NCBI RefSeq assembly: GCF_024213195.1
Contig: NZ_JANAVF010000015.1
Location: 1 to 64,000 of the forward strand
Length of the DNA: 64,000 bases
Source of the DNA: Streptomyces sp. TBY4
Lineage (GTDB): Bacteria; Actinomycetota; Actinomycetes; Streptomycetales; Streptomycetaceae
Direction: 5' to 3'
Shown: positions 33,293 to 40,689 of the stretch, one piece after another
Numbering within the stretch: the first letter of the stretch is position 1
Layout of the letters: every line of letters begins with the position of its first letter
The notes under the pieces: generated by a model
What the model was told of the DNA's origin: nothing
The model's database searches: none
What the model saw: only the letters and a program-made list of their open reading frames with translations
Program-made: the position numbers and the translations under genes

Positions 33293-33736
33293 GTGGGATC
33301 CAGAGACGCCGACATCGACTTCACCTTCACGCGCCCGACCACCGTGCGCGCGGTGCTGGATGCCGTCACCGGGGCGGGCTGGTCCGTGGAGGTCCCCGTC
33401 GGGAGCGTCGCCTACATGATCAACGACGCGGACGACATGTACGAGTGGTACAGCAGCTCCCCCGACGGCATCGACGAGGTGCTGGCGCGGCTGGACGCGC
33501 CCGGGAACCTGCCGTACACCGTGGCCGTCGACGTCTACCACCCGGAGGCGGGGACCGGCGGGATGCTCATGTTCCTGCCCGGCCGGACCGAAGTGTCGTT
33601 CTCGCCCGCCATCGACCGGCGGCGCATCCCGGCGGCGCCGGAGTTCACCGACCTCGCCTGGTACCTGCACGCCCTGGTCCCCGCCCTCGTCACGGCAGGG
33701 CTCGAAGGGTACGAGGCCAAGGAGATCAGGCACTGA
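33293..33736 (+). CDS. Conserved hypothetical protein, 147 aa
   Basis: Starts with GTG behind GGAGG (33284-33288). It reads GSRDADIDFTFTRPTTVRAVLDAV and ends YEAKEIRH. There is no membrane segment. A region rich in Asp and Tyr (INDADDMYEWYSSSPDGIDEV) and a final EFTDLAWYLHALVPAL may be an interaction surface. I do not recognise the family. It lies 189 bases upstream of recA in the same direction, but recA has its own promoters. Confidence 0.7.
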   Translation: MGSRDADIDFTFTRPTTVRAVLDAVTGAGWSVEVPVGSVAYMINDADDMYEWYSSSPDGIDEVLARLDAPGNLPYTVAVDVYHPEAGTGGMLMFLPGRTEVSFSPAIDRRRIPAAPEFTDLAWYLHALVPALVTAGLEGYEAKEIRH

Positions 33737-33794
33737 GCGGACCGTGCCGCCGCGTGCCCGGCGGCGGTGGTGCTGCGGGTCCGGCGTGGCGCGC

Positions 33795-33824
33795 TTGACA
33801 GGGAAATCGAACACGCATTCTTAT
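33795..33824 (+). promoter_or_regulatory. recA promoter 1 with LexA-type SOS box
   Basis: TTGACA (33795-33800), 18-base spacer, TCTTAT (33819-33824). Inside the spacer lies GAACACGCATTC (33809-33820), an imperfect SOS (Cheo) box. This -35/-10 pair is the type described for Streptomyces recA. LexA bound there would overlap the -10. Confidence 0.8.
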
Positions 33825-33859
33825 GGGTTATCCACAGCCAAACTGGACGTGGGGCCGCG

Positions 33860-33882
33860 TTGTCAGTGGCAGGCGTTAGCGT
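33860..33882 (+). promoter_or_regulatory. recA promoter 2, RecA-NDp (PafBC-type)
   Basis: TTGTCAGTGGC (33860-33870) matches the established RecA-NDp upstream element in all eleven bases. It is followed by six bases and TAGCGT (33877-33882; consensus TAGGGT). Transcription would begin near 33889, 37 bases before the start codon, leaving room for the ribosome site. Confidence 0.85.
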
Positions 33883-33925
33883 CAATGGCGTGAAGCGATC
33901 GACTCAAGCAAATCGGGTGGAACCC

Positions 33926-35041
33926 ATGGCAGGCAACGACCGCGAGAAGGCTCTCGAAGCCGCGCTCGCTCAGATTGAACGGCAGTTCGGCAAGGGTGCC
34001 GTGATGCGTCTCGGCGACAAGCCGAACGACCCCATCGAGGTCATCCCCACCGGATCGACCGCGCTGGACATCGCGCTCGGCGTCGGCGGGCTGCCGCGCG
34101 GCCGTGTGATCGAGGTGTACGGCCCGGAGTCCTCCGGTAAGACGACCCTGACCCTGCACGCCGTGGCCAACGCGCAGAAGGCCGGCGGCACCGTGGCCTT
34201 CGTGGACGCCGAGCACGCGCTCGACCCCGAGTACGCCAAGGCCCTCGGTGTCGACACCGACAACCTCATCCTGTCCCAGCCGGACACCGGTGAGCAGGCG
34301 CTCGAGATCGTGGACATGCTGGTCCGCTCCGGCGCGCTGGACCTCATCGTCATCGACTCCGTCGCGGCCCTCGTGCCCCGCGCGGAGATCGAGGGCGAGA
34401 TGGGCGACTCGCACGTGGGTCTCCAGGCCCGTCTGATGAGCCAGGCCCTCCGCAAGATCACCGGTGCGCTCAACCAGTCCAAGACCACCGCGATCTTCAT
34501 CAACCAGCTCCGCGAGAAGATCGGTGTGATGTTCGGCTCGCCCGAGACCACCACCGGTGGCCGCGCGCTGAAGTTCTACGCCTCCGTGCGCCTCGACATC
34601 CGCCGCATCGAGACCCTCAAGGACGGCACGGACGCGGTCGGCAACCGCACCCGCGTCAAGGTCGTCAAGAACAAGGTCGCGCCGCCCTTCAAGCAGGCCG
34701 AGTTCGACATCCTCTACGGCCACGGCATCAGCCGCGAGGGCGGCCTGATCGACATGGGCGTGGAGCACGGCTTCGTCCGCAAGGCCGGCGCCTGGTACAC
34801 GTACGAGGGCGACCAGCTCGGCCAGGGCAAGGAGAACGCGCGGAAGTTCCTCTGCGACAACCCCGCCCTGTCCGACGAGATCGAGCGGAAGATCAAGGAG
34901 AAGCTGGGCGTCGGCGTCCGCAAGGACGACGCCGCGGCCGCCACGGCAGAGGCCGGTGCCGACGCCGCCGAGGCTGCGGCCGTGCCCGCTCCCGCCTCGA
35001 AGGCCAAGACCGCGGTCAAGGCCGCCGTCGCCAAGAGCTGA
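33926..35041 (+). CDS. recA: RecA recombinase
   Basis: 371 residues from ATG 33926 with GGGTGG upstream. RecA forms filaments on single-stranded DNA, drives strand exchange, and triggers LexA self-cleavage. Walker A GPESSGKT at 66-73, IVIDSVAAL (Walker B), loop L2 region EKIGVMFGSPETTTGGRALKFYASVR and the C-terminal DEIERKIKEKLG are all intact. The Ala-rich tail (ATAEAGADAAEAAAVPAPASKAKTA in part) is typical of Streptomyces RecA. Two promoters, one LexA-boxed and one PafBC-type, precede it. recX follows 3 bases behind the stop. Confidence 0.98.
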   Translation: MAGNDREKALEAALAQIERQFGKGAVMRLGDKPNDPIEVIPTGSTALDIALGVGGLPRGRVIEVYGPESSGKTTLTLHAVANAQKAGGTVAFVDAEHALDPEYAKALGVDTDNLILSQPDTGEQALEIVDMLVRSGALDLIVIDSVAALVPRAEIEGEMGDSHVGLQARLMSQALRKITGALNQSKTTAIFINQLREKIGVMFGSPETTTGGRALKFYASVRLDIRRIETLKDGTDAVGNRTRVKVVKNKVAPPFKQAEFDILYGHGISREGGLIDMGVEHGFVRKAGAWYTYEGDQLGQGKENARKFLCDNPALSDEIERKIKEKLGVGVRKDDAAAATAEAGADAAEAAAVPAPASKAKTAVKAAVAKS

Positions 35042-35044
35042 CCC

Positions 35045-35731
35045 GTGTGGGAGCAGGAAAGGGGCGGCGCGGACGGCCCGGAGGGCGCTGACGGCGCCGA
35101 GGACCGCCGCGAGGGCAGTCGCCGGGGCCGCCGCGCGAGCGGCGGCCGGGGAGGCCGCCGTGCGGAGGGCCGTGACGGCCTGCCCGGCCGCGAAGGCCGT
35201 GCGGGCCGGGAGGACCGCCAGGAGCTGCCGCCCCAGAGTCCCGAGGAGCAGGCGCGGGCGATCTGTCTGCGCCTGCTCACCGGGATGCCGCGCACCCGGC
35301 GCCAGCTCGCGGACGCCCTGGCCAAGCGGGACATCCCCGAGGAGGTGTCGGAGCAGGTCCTCTCCCGGTTCGAGGAGGTGGGCCTGATCGACGACGCCGC
35401 CTTCGCCGGGGCCTGGGTCGAGTCCCGGCACCGGGGCCGGGGGCTGGCCCGCCGGGCGCTCGCACAGGAGCTCCGTACCAAGGGGGTGGCACCCACCCTC
35501 GTACAGGAGGCCCTGGAACAGCTGGACTCCGACCAGGAGGAGGAGACCGCCCGGGAGCTCGTGGAGCGCAAGCTCCGCGCGACCCGGGGCCTGGAGCGGG
35601 ACAAGCGGATCCGGCGCCTCGCCGGGATGCTCGCCCGCAAGGGGTACCCGGAGGGCATGGCCCTGCGGGTGGTCCGCCGCGCGCTGGAGGCGGAGGGCGA
35701 AGACGCAGACGCCGACGATCTGATGGGGTGA
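35045..35731 (+). CDS. recX: RecX regulatory protein
   Basis: 228 residues; RecX binds in the groove of RecA filaments and limits their growth. The first 65 residues are a charged Arg/Gly/Asp tail. The RecX three-helix repeats start at ARAICLRLLTGMPRTRRQLADALAKRDIPEE and continue with FAGAWVESRHRGRGLARRAL, LRTKGV and MLARKGYPEGMALRVVRRAL. GTG 35045 is 3 bases from the recA stop without its own ribosome site, so it is read by coupling from recA and shares its damage control. Confidence 0.94.
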   Translation: MWEQERGGADGPEGADGAEDRREGSRRGRRASGGRGGRRAEGRDGLPGREGRAGREDRQELPPQSPEEQARAICLRLLTGMPRTRRQLADALAKRDIPEEVSEQVLSRFEEVGLIDDAAFAGAWVESRHRGRGLARRALAQELRTKGVAPTLVQEALEQLDSDQEEETARELVERKLRATRGLERDKRIRRLAGMLARKGYPEGMALRVVRRALEAEGEDADADDLMG

Positions 35732-35849
35732 CCCCACGGGCCCCACGGCCCTACGGGGAGCGGGCCGGTGCGGGGTGGGGCTAGCCCCCGGTGGAGGACG
35801 CCGGGGTGCTCCAATGTCCCGGGGCGGCCCCGGCGGCAGAGTTTTCCCC

Positions 35850-38405
35850 ATGATGCTGCGCTACGCACTCCAGACCGTCCGGGACCGCAAAGCCGGTTTC
35901 CTCGGCGCCTTCCTCGCCCTGTTGTGCGCGGCGGCCCTCGTGACCGCCTGCGGAACCCTCCTGGAGACGGGCCTGCGCGGCACGATCGCCACCGAGCGCT
36001 ACGCGGGCGCCCCGGTGGTCGTCTCCGCCGACCAGAACGTCCACGCGACGACGGTCAAGGAGAAGAAGGGCAAGACGAAAACGAAGCACAAGGCCAAGCC
36101 CGTCGCCGAACGGGCCTGGCTGCCGGCCGCCACCGTGGACACCGTCCGCGCGGTGCCCGGAGTCGGGCGGGCCGTTCCCGAGCTCACCTTCCAGGCCGTA
36201 CCGCTCACCCAGGGCGGCCCCGGCGGACCGGGCGCAGACGGCGCGAAGCCCTCGTACGGGCACGCCTGGAGCTCGGCCGTGCTCACCCCCTTCACCCTCG
36301 CCGAAGGCCGCGCCCCCCAGGGCGGTGACGAGGTCGTCGTCGACCGCGGACTCGCCGCCCGCGCGGCCCTGAAGCCCGGCTCCGAGCTCACCGTGCAGTC
36401 CACCGGCGCGCCCAAGACCTACACGGTCAGCGGGATCGCGGCCACGGCCGGCGGGAGCCCCGCGCACCAGAGCGCCCTGTTCTTCGGCGACGCCGAAGCG
36501 CAGCGGCTCGCCGCCCGCGAAGGCCGGGTCAGCGCCATCGGGGTGCTGCCCGCGCCCGGGACCGACCCCGGCGAGCTGGCCGGGCGGATCCGGCAGGCGC
36601 TCCAGGGCACCACCGCCCAGGTGGCCACCGGCGACGAGCGGGGCCCCGTGGAGTTCCTCGACGCGGCCGGAGCCCGGATCAAGCTGGTCTCCATGGGCGG
36701 TGCGATGGGCGGCACCTCGCTCCTCGTGGCGGTCCTCGTGGTCGTCGGCACCTTCTCCCTGTCGATCCAGCAGCGCCACCGCGAGCTGGCCCTGCTCCGT
36801 GCCATCGCCGCCACCCCCGGCCAGCTCCGGCGCATGATCGGCCGCGAGGCGCTGCTCGTCGGGCTGGCCGCCGGAATCGCCGGAGCCCTCGCCGGGCTCC
36901 CGCTGGCCGCCTGGCTGCACGGCCGGTTCGTCGAGGCGGGGGTCGTGCCCGTGACCCTGGAGCGCACCGCCGGGATCTTCCCGATGATCGCCGCCGTGGG
37001 TGCGAGCCTGCTCGGAGCATGGGCCGCGGCCCGGATCACCGCCCGGCGGGTGGCCCGGGTCCGTCCCGCCGAAGCCCTGGCCGAGGCCGCCGTCGAGCGG
37101 AGCCGGCCCCGGTGGGCGCGGCTCGTCGCCGGGGTGCTGCTGCTGGCGGCCGGGGCGGTCCTGGTCGCCGTCCTCAGTACGCTGCGCACCGAGCCGGCTT
37201 CGACCCCGGTCACCTTCCTCGCCGTCGTGGTGCTCGCCGGAGCCGTCTCCCTGCTGGGCCCGCTGATCGTCAAGGCAGCCGCTGCGCTGCTCGCCGGACC
37301 GCTGCGGCTGGCCGGCCCGGGCGGCCGGCTGGCCACCGCGAACCTGCGCGGCAACGCGACCCGGATGGCCTCCGCCGTCACCCCGCTCACCCTGCTGATC
37401 GGGATGGCCTGCACGGTGCTCTTCGTCACCCCGACGCTCGGTGACGCCGCCCGGGCGCAGGCCCGCGAGGGCGTACGGGCCGAGTGGGTGCTCCAGGGCC
37501 GGGGGCCGGGGGTTCCCGGCGCCGCCGCCGAGCGGATCCGCCGGACGCCCGGGGTCCTCGCGGCCACCGAGATCGTGCACACCTCGATCCGGGTGGGGCT
37601 GACGAAGTACGCGGCTCAGGGCGTGACCCCGGCCGGGCTGGACCGCACCTGGGACCCGGGGGTCACGGCCGGGAGCCTGACGGGCTTCGGCGAGAAGAGC
37701 GTCGCGGTGAGCGAACTGGCCGCCGACCAGCTGGCCCTGAAGCCGGGCAGCCCGCTCTCGCTGACGCTGGGCGACGGAACCCCGGTCACCCTGACGGTCT
37801 CCGCGGTGTACGCACGCGGGCTCGGCTTCGGTGACGTGACGCTGCCGCACGGTCTGGTGGCCGCACACGTGGACGATCCGCTGGCTTCGACCGTGCTGGT
37901 GGCGGGGCCCGCGGCCCGGGAGGCACTCGCCTCGGCGGTACGGGAGTACCCGGGCGTGGCCGTGCTGTCGGCGGCCGAGGCGGACGGTGCGCGGGCGGAC
38001 CGGCAGGCGGCCGGGGCGGAGATCAACCTGCTGGCGATGGGGCTCGTGCTGGCCTTCACCGCGATCGCGGTGGCCAACACCCTGGCGATGTCCACGGGGG
38101 AGCGGCTGCGGGAGTTCGCGATGCTGAGGCTCGCGGGGGCGACGCGCAGGCAGGTGCGGGGGATGCTGCGCGCGGAGGCGCTGGCGGTGCTCCTGATGGG
38201 GGTGGTGCTGGGGTCGGGGATCTCGCTGGCGGTCCTCACCGCGTTCAGCGTGGGCATGACGGGCTCGGCGGCCGCGGTGGTGCTCCCGCTGGTGTACGGG
38301 ATGGTCGTGGGAGGGGCCGGGCTGGTGGCGCTGTGCGCCACGGGCTTCGCCGGCCGGGTCGCGATGCGGCCCCGCCCGGTGGACCTCGCGGCGGCCAAGG
38401 CCTAG
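35850..38405 (+). CDS. FtsX-like ABC transporter permease
   Basis: 851 residues: a lipoprotein-release/antimicrobial-peptide type permease with two FtsX units. An N-terminal helix (AGFLGAFLALLCAAALVTACGT) is followed by a large extracellular MacB-like domain, then membrane segments (TSLLVAVLVVVGTFSLSIQQRHRELALLRAIAATPGQLRRMI and others). The second half repeats the plan and ends NTLAMSTGERLREFAMLRLAGATRRQVRGML. A Lys-rich insert (VKEKKGKTKTKHKAK) lies near residue 72. The ATPase subunit normally next to such genes is missing on both sides. Start ATG 35850 (a second ATG follows directly). Confidence 0.86.
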   Translation: MMLRYALQTVRDRKAGFLGAFLALLCAAALVTACGTLLETGLRGTIATERYAGAPVVVSADQNVHATTVKEKKGKTKTKHKAKPVAERAWLPAATVDTVRAVPGVGRAVPELTFQAVPLTQGGPGGPGADGAKPSYGHAWSSAVLTPFTLAEGRAPQGGDEVVVDRGLAARAALKPGSELTVQSTGAPKTYTVSGIAATAGGSPAHQSALFFGDAEAQRLAAREGRVSAIGVLPAPGTDPGELAGRIRQALQGTTAQVATGDERGPVEFLDAAGARIKLVSMGGAMGGTSLLVAVLVVVGTFSLSIQQRHRELALLRAIAATPGQLRRMIGREALLVGLAAGIAGALAGLPLAAWLHGRFVEAGVVPVTLERTAGIFPMIAAVGASLLGAWAAARITARRVARVRPAEALAEAAVERSRPRWARLVAGVLLLAAGAVLVAVLSTLRTEPASTPVTFLAVVVLAGAVSLLGPLIVKAAAALLAGPLRLAGPGGRLATANLRGNATRMASAVTPLTLLIGMACTVLFVTPTLGDAARAQAREGVRAEWVLQGRGPGVPGAAAERIRRTPGVLAATEIVHTSIRVGLTKYAAQGVTPAGLDRTWDPGVTAGSLTGFGEKSVAVSELAADQLALKPGSPLSLTLGDGTPVTLTVSAVYARGLGFGDVTLPHGLVAAHVDDPLASTVLVAGPAAREALASAVREYPGVAVLSAAEADGARADRQAAGAEINLLAMGLVLAFTAIAVANTLAMSTGERLREFAMLRLAGATRRQVRGMLRAEALAVLLMGVVLGSGISLAVLTAFSVGMTGSAAAVVLPLVYGMVVGGAGLVALCATGFAGRVAMRPRPVDLAAAKA

Positions 38406-38480
38406 GCGAGGGCTAGGCGAAGGGCTGAACAGCCCAGGCTTCGGCCCGGTCGGCGGGTATCCGCCGGCCGGGCCGGGGTG

Positions 38481-38503
38481 CTGTCAGTGGCCCCTTCTAC
38501 ATT
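38481..38503 (+). promoter_or_regulatory. RecA-NDp (PafBC-type) leaderless promoter
   Basis: CTGTCAGTGGC (38481-38491), six bases, TACATT (38498-38503), six bases, ATG 38510. Ten of eleven bases of the upstream element match TTGTCAGTGGC, the N6 is exact and the -10 is TANNNT. The N6 gap to ATG implies a leaderless mRNA. Confidence 0.72.
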
Positions 38504-38509
38504 GGCGCC

Positions 38510-39532
38510 ATGAAGATCACCGAGCGGATCCTCGCGGAGGCATGGTGGCAGAAGGCGGCAGGGCACGCCCGGCTCCAGACGGTCGGGCTCCCGCCCGTGG
38601 CGCACTCGGCCGACGAGCTGGAGGACTCGCCCGCGTGGACGGAGGGCGACGCCTTGCACCTGCTGCTGGACGAGGACGGCACGGTGCGCGGCCATCACGA
38701 CCCCTACTGGGAGGCCTTCGCCACCGGCGACCTCGACCAGGTGCTGTACCTGATCGCCGAGGCCGCGATCTACGGGCCCGGCGGCAGCCCGCAGGAGGCG
38801 GCCGACGCGCTGGACGGGATCGATCCGGCGTGGGGCAGGCGGTTCCGCGGCGGCGGCCTGGACGTCACAGGGACGGTTGCGGCGTGCGGGCGCGACCCGC
38901 TGGAGGGGCTCGGCTGGCTGGCCGTGCCCTGGACGAAGCAGGTCCCGTACACGACGCTCGCCTTCTACCGCGCGGAGCCGGGACGGACCGTGGACCCCGA
39001 GCGGCTGGCCCTCCTGTACGGGGCCGATCCGGCGCAGGTCGCGGCCGGTACGAGGCTGAAGGACCTGTGGGCCGTGGACAGCGGCCGGACCCTCTGGGAC
39101 CGCGGCGGGGAGACCTGCTGCTTCGGGCGGACGGGCGAGTGGACGTTCCTGCTGTACCACGACACCCTGCCGGGGTCCTTCGCCGACCAGGAGGCGTACG
39201 CGGCGCTCGGGATCAAGGAGAGCGTGTCGCTGTCCGCCAACTCCGTGCAGTCCATCTACACCTTCGACTACCTGCGCGACGGCCACCGCGTCGACGACGG
39301 CCGGGACGTGCTGGAGCTGCTCGCGTACGAGCGCGGTCGCATTCCCTACACGAGGGGTGGCGAGCTGGACTTCCTCAACCGGGCCCTGCGCCGCGCCGAG
39401 TTGGACCACCCCGAACTGACCAGCACCTACGAGCTGTACTTCCACGCCCTGGAGGAGTCCCTGGGCCTGCGTCTGCCCCGCCGGGACTTCGCGGAGGGAG
39501 CGGTGCGCACGGCGTCCTGGGCCGGGAAGTAG
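38510..39532 (+). CDS. Unknown protein under a damage-type promoter, 340 aa
   Basis: The protein is soluble and acidic and has no signal peptide. Aromatic-rich segments stand out: CCFGRTGEWTFLLYHDT near 204-220, then VQSIYTFDYLRDGHRVDDGRDV, which recall proteins of the DUF6461 type, though I am not certain. Cys-Cys at ETCCFGR is unusual. The N-terminus (MKITERILAEAWWQKAAGHA) is amphipathic. The promoter in front is the PafBC-type described separately, which suggests induction by DNA damage along with recA and lhr. No ribosome site, in line with a leaderless mRNA. Role unknown. Confidence 0.8.
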   Translation: MKITERILAEAWWQKAAGHARLQTVGLPPVAHSADELEDSPAWTEGDALHLLLDEDGTVRGHHDPYWEAFATGDLDQVLYLIAEAAIYGPGGSPQEAADALDGIDPAWGRRFRGGGLDVTGTVAACGRDPLEGLGWLAVPWTKQVPYTTLAFYRAEPGRTVDPERLALLYGADPAQVAAGTRLKDLWAVDSGRTLWDRGGETCCFGRTGEWTFLLYHDTLPGSFADQEAYAALGIKESVSLSANSVQSIYTFDYLRDGHRVDDGRDVLELLAYERGRIPYTRGGELDFLNRALRRAELDHPELTSTYELYFHALEESLGLRLPRRDFAEGAVRTASWAGK

Positions 39533-39570
39533 CCGCAGGCACGCACGTACGCACCGCTCCGGGGGCCGCG

Positions 39571-39948
39571 TCAGGGAGTCGTGGGCAGCCCCGCGGCCTT
39601 CCAGGCCTGGAAGCCGCCCGCGAGGTCCGTCGCGCGGGGGAGGGACAGGGCGTGGAGGGAGGCCGCGGCGAGGGTGGAGGCGTAGCCCTCGTTGCAGATC
39701 ACGATCACGCGGATGTCGTGGTCCACCGCCTCCGGGAGGCGGTGGGAGCCCTCGGGGTCGAGGCGCCATTCCAGTTCGTTGCGCTCGACCACCAGCGCGC
39801 CCGGGATCAGCCCGTCCCGCTCGCGCAGGGCCTGGTAGCGGATGTCGACCAGCAGGGCCCCGGTCAGGGACTCCGCGTGCGCCTGGGCCGGGTCCACGCG
39901 GGTGTACGTGGTCCGCAGCCGGTCGACCAGGGCGTCGATGCCGCTCAC
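39571..39948 (-). CDS. Rhodanese-like sulfurtransferase
   Basis: 125 residues with a single rhodanese domain: LLVDIRYQALRERDGLIPGALVVERNELEWRL and the active-site loop VICNEGYAS, with the catalytic Cys in the expected place, then ATDLAGGFQAWKAAGLP. The enzyme moves sulfane sulfur between donors and acceptors. Its GTG at 39948 overlaps the cysteine dioxygenase stop by four bases, so the two are made together; rhodanese would handle sulfur species from cysteine breakdown. Confidence 0.9.
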   Translation of the reverse strand: MSGIDALVDRLRTTYTRVDPAQAHAESLTGALLVDIRYQALRERDGLIPGALVVERNELEWRLDPEGSHRLPEAVDHDIRVIVICNEGYASTLAAASLHALSLPRATDLAGGFQAWKAAGLPTTP

Positions 39949-40490
39949 TGCCAGTCCGCCGGACGCTCGACGTGCTCCAGCGTGAGCACCGGGCCGGTGC
40001 GGCTGTAGCGGCGGATCAGGGGCAGCGGCGGGTAGTACGCGTGGACGGAGATCGCGTGCTCGGTCTCCGACTCGTTGAGCACCTCGTGCACGTGGTGCTC
40101 GCCGAAGGCCCGCCCGGTGCCCGCGCCCAGTGCGCGCGTGCGGTCCACGTCGGGGGCCAGGGAGAGGGACTGCCAGCCCTCCGAAGGGAGGCGGACCGCC
40201 AGGGAGTTCTCCGTGAGGCGGCCGCGCGCGGTGGTGAAGGCGCCCCGGGACTCGGCGTGGTCGTGCCAGCCGGTGCCGGTGCCGGGCGGCCAGCCGATCA
40301 GCCAGGCCTCGCTGCCGCCCGGGCCGTCGAGCCGGATCCACGTCCGGCCCTCGGGGTCGAGGGGGAGGGAGGCGATCAGCTCGGGGTCGGAGGCGATGCG
40401 CAGGGTGAAGGCGAGGAGATCCGCCTCCGAGACGGCCCGGGTGACAGCCGGAGCCGTCGCCGGGGCAGGGGCGTGCGTGAGTGCAGACAT
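39945..40490 (-). CDS. Cysteine dioxygenase family protein
   Basis: 181 residues of the cupin fold. Iron ligands are seen in GWHDHAESRGAF (HxH) and the third His in FGEHHVHEVLNES. The enzyme oxidises cysteine to cysteine sulfinate with O2. YSRTGPVLTLEHVERPADW is the usual C-terminus of actinobacterial CDO. Start ATG 40490. An upstream Cys-rich leader ORF (40567-40653) precedes it by 77 bases, which suggests that expression responds to cysteine supply. Confidence 0.9.
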   Translation of the reverse strand: MSALTHAPAPATAPAVTRAVSEADLLAFTLRIASDPELIASLPLDPEGRTWIRLDGPGGSEAWLIGWPPGTGTGWHDHAESRGAFTTARGRLTENSLAVRLPSEGWQSLSLAPDVDRTRALGAGTGRAFGEHHVHEVLNESETEHAISVHAYYPPLPLIRRYSRTGPVLTLEHVERPADWQ

Positions 40491-40566
40491 GGGGGATGAC
40501 CGTCCTGAGGGTTCGCGAGAGCGCGCGGCACACCCGCATGGGGGGCGCGCAAGAGGGAAGGGCGAA

Positions 40567-40653
40567 TCAGCAGGAAGGGCGACACACGCAGCCCGCGTAG
40601 CGGAGCAGGTCCATATGGACCCTCCGCCACAGGCGTACGTCGTTGCCGGTCAT
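40567..40653 (-). CDS. Cys-rich leader peptide of the cysteine dioxygenase operon
   Basis: 28 codons from ATG 40653 to TGA at 40567. The peptide begins MTGNDVRLWRRVHMDLLR and ends YAGCVCRPSC: three Cys in the last seven residues. An internal ATG at 40614, with GGAGG six bases upstream, would give a 15-residue version with the same Cys-rich end. Cys codons close to the stop are the hallmark of ribosome-stalling attenuation, here of a cysteine catabolic operon. A leaderless-type promoter (TTGACC, N17, TTCACT, seven bases, ATG 40653) stands in front. Similar short ORFs are annotated as putative leader peptides before sulfur genes in Streptomyces. Confidence 0.72.
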   Translation of the reverse strand: MTGNDVRLWRRVHMDLLRYAGCVCRPSC

Positions 40654-40660
40654 GTCCGCG

Positions 40661-40689
40661 AGTGAAGCACGACTCGGCCGGAGGGTCAA
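40661..40689 (-). promoter_or_regulatory. Promoter of the leader/cysteine dioxygenase transcript
   Basis: Minus strand TTGACC, a 17-base spacer and TTCACT, seven bases before ATG 40653. It overlaps the end of the upstream FAD monooxygenase gene, so the operon is separately transcribed. Confidence 0.55.

Noticed and set aside
40376..40630. An 84-codon minus-strand ORF between the leader peptide and cysteine dioxygenase
   Set aside because: It overlaps the dioxygenase start out of frame and is Pro/Arg-rich without a ribosome site. The Cys-rich 28-codon ORF is the better reading.
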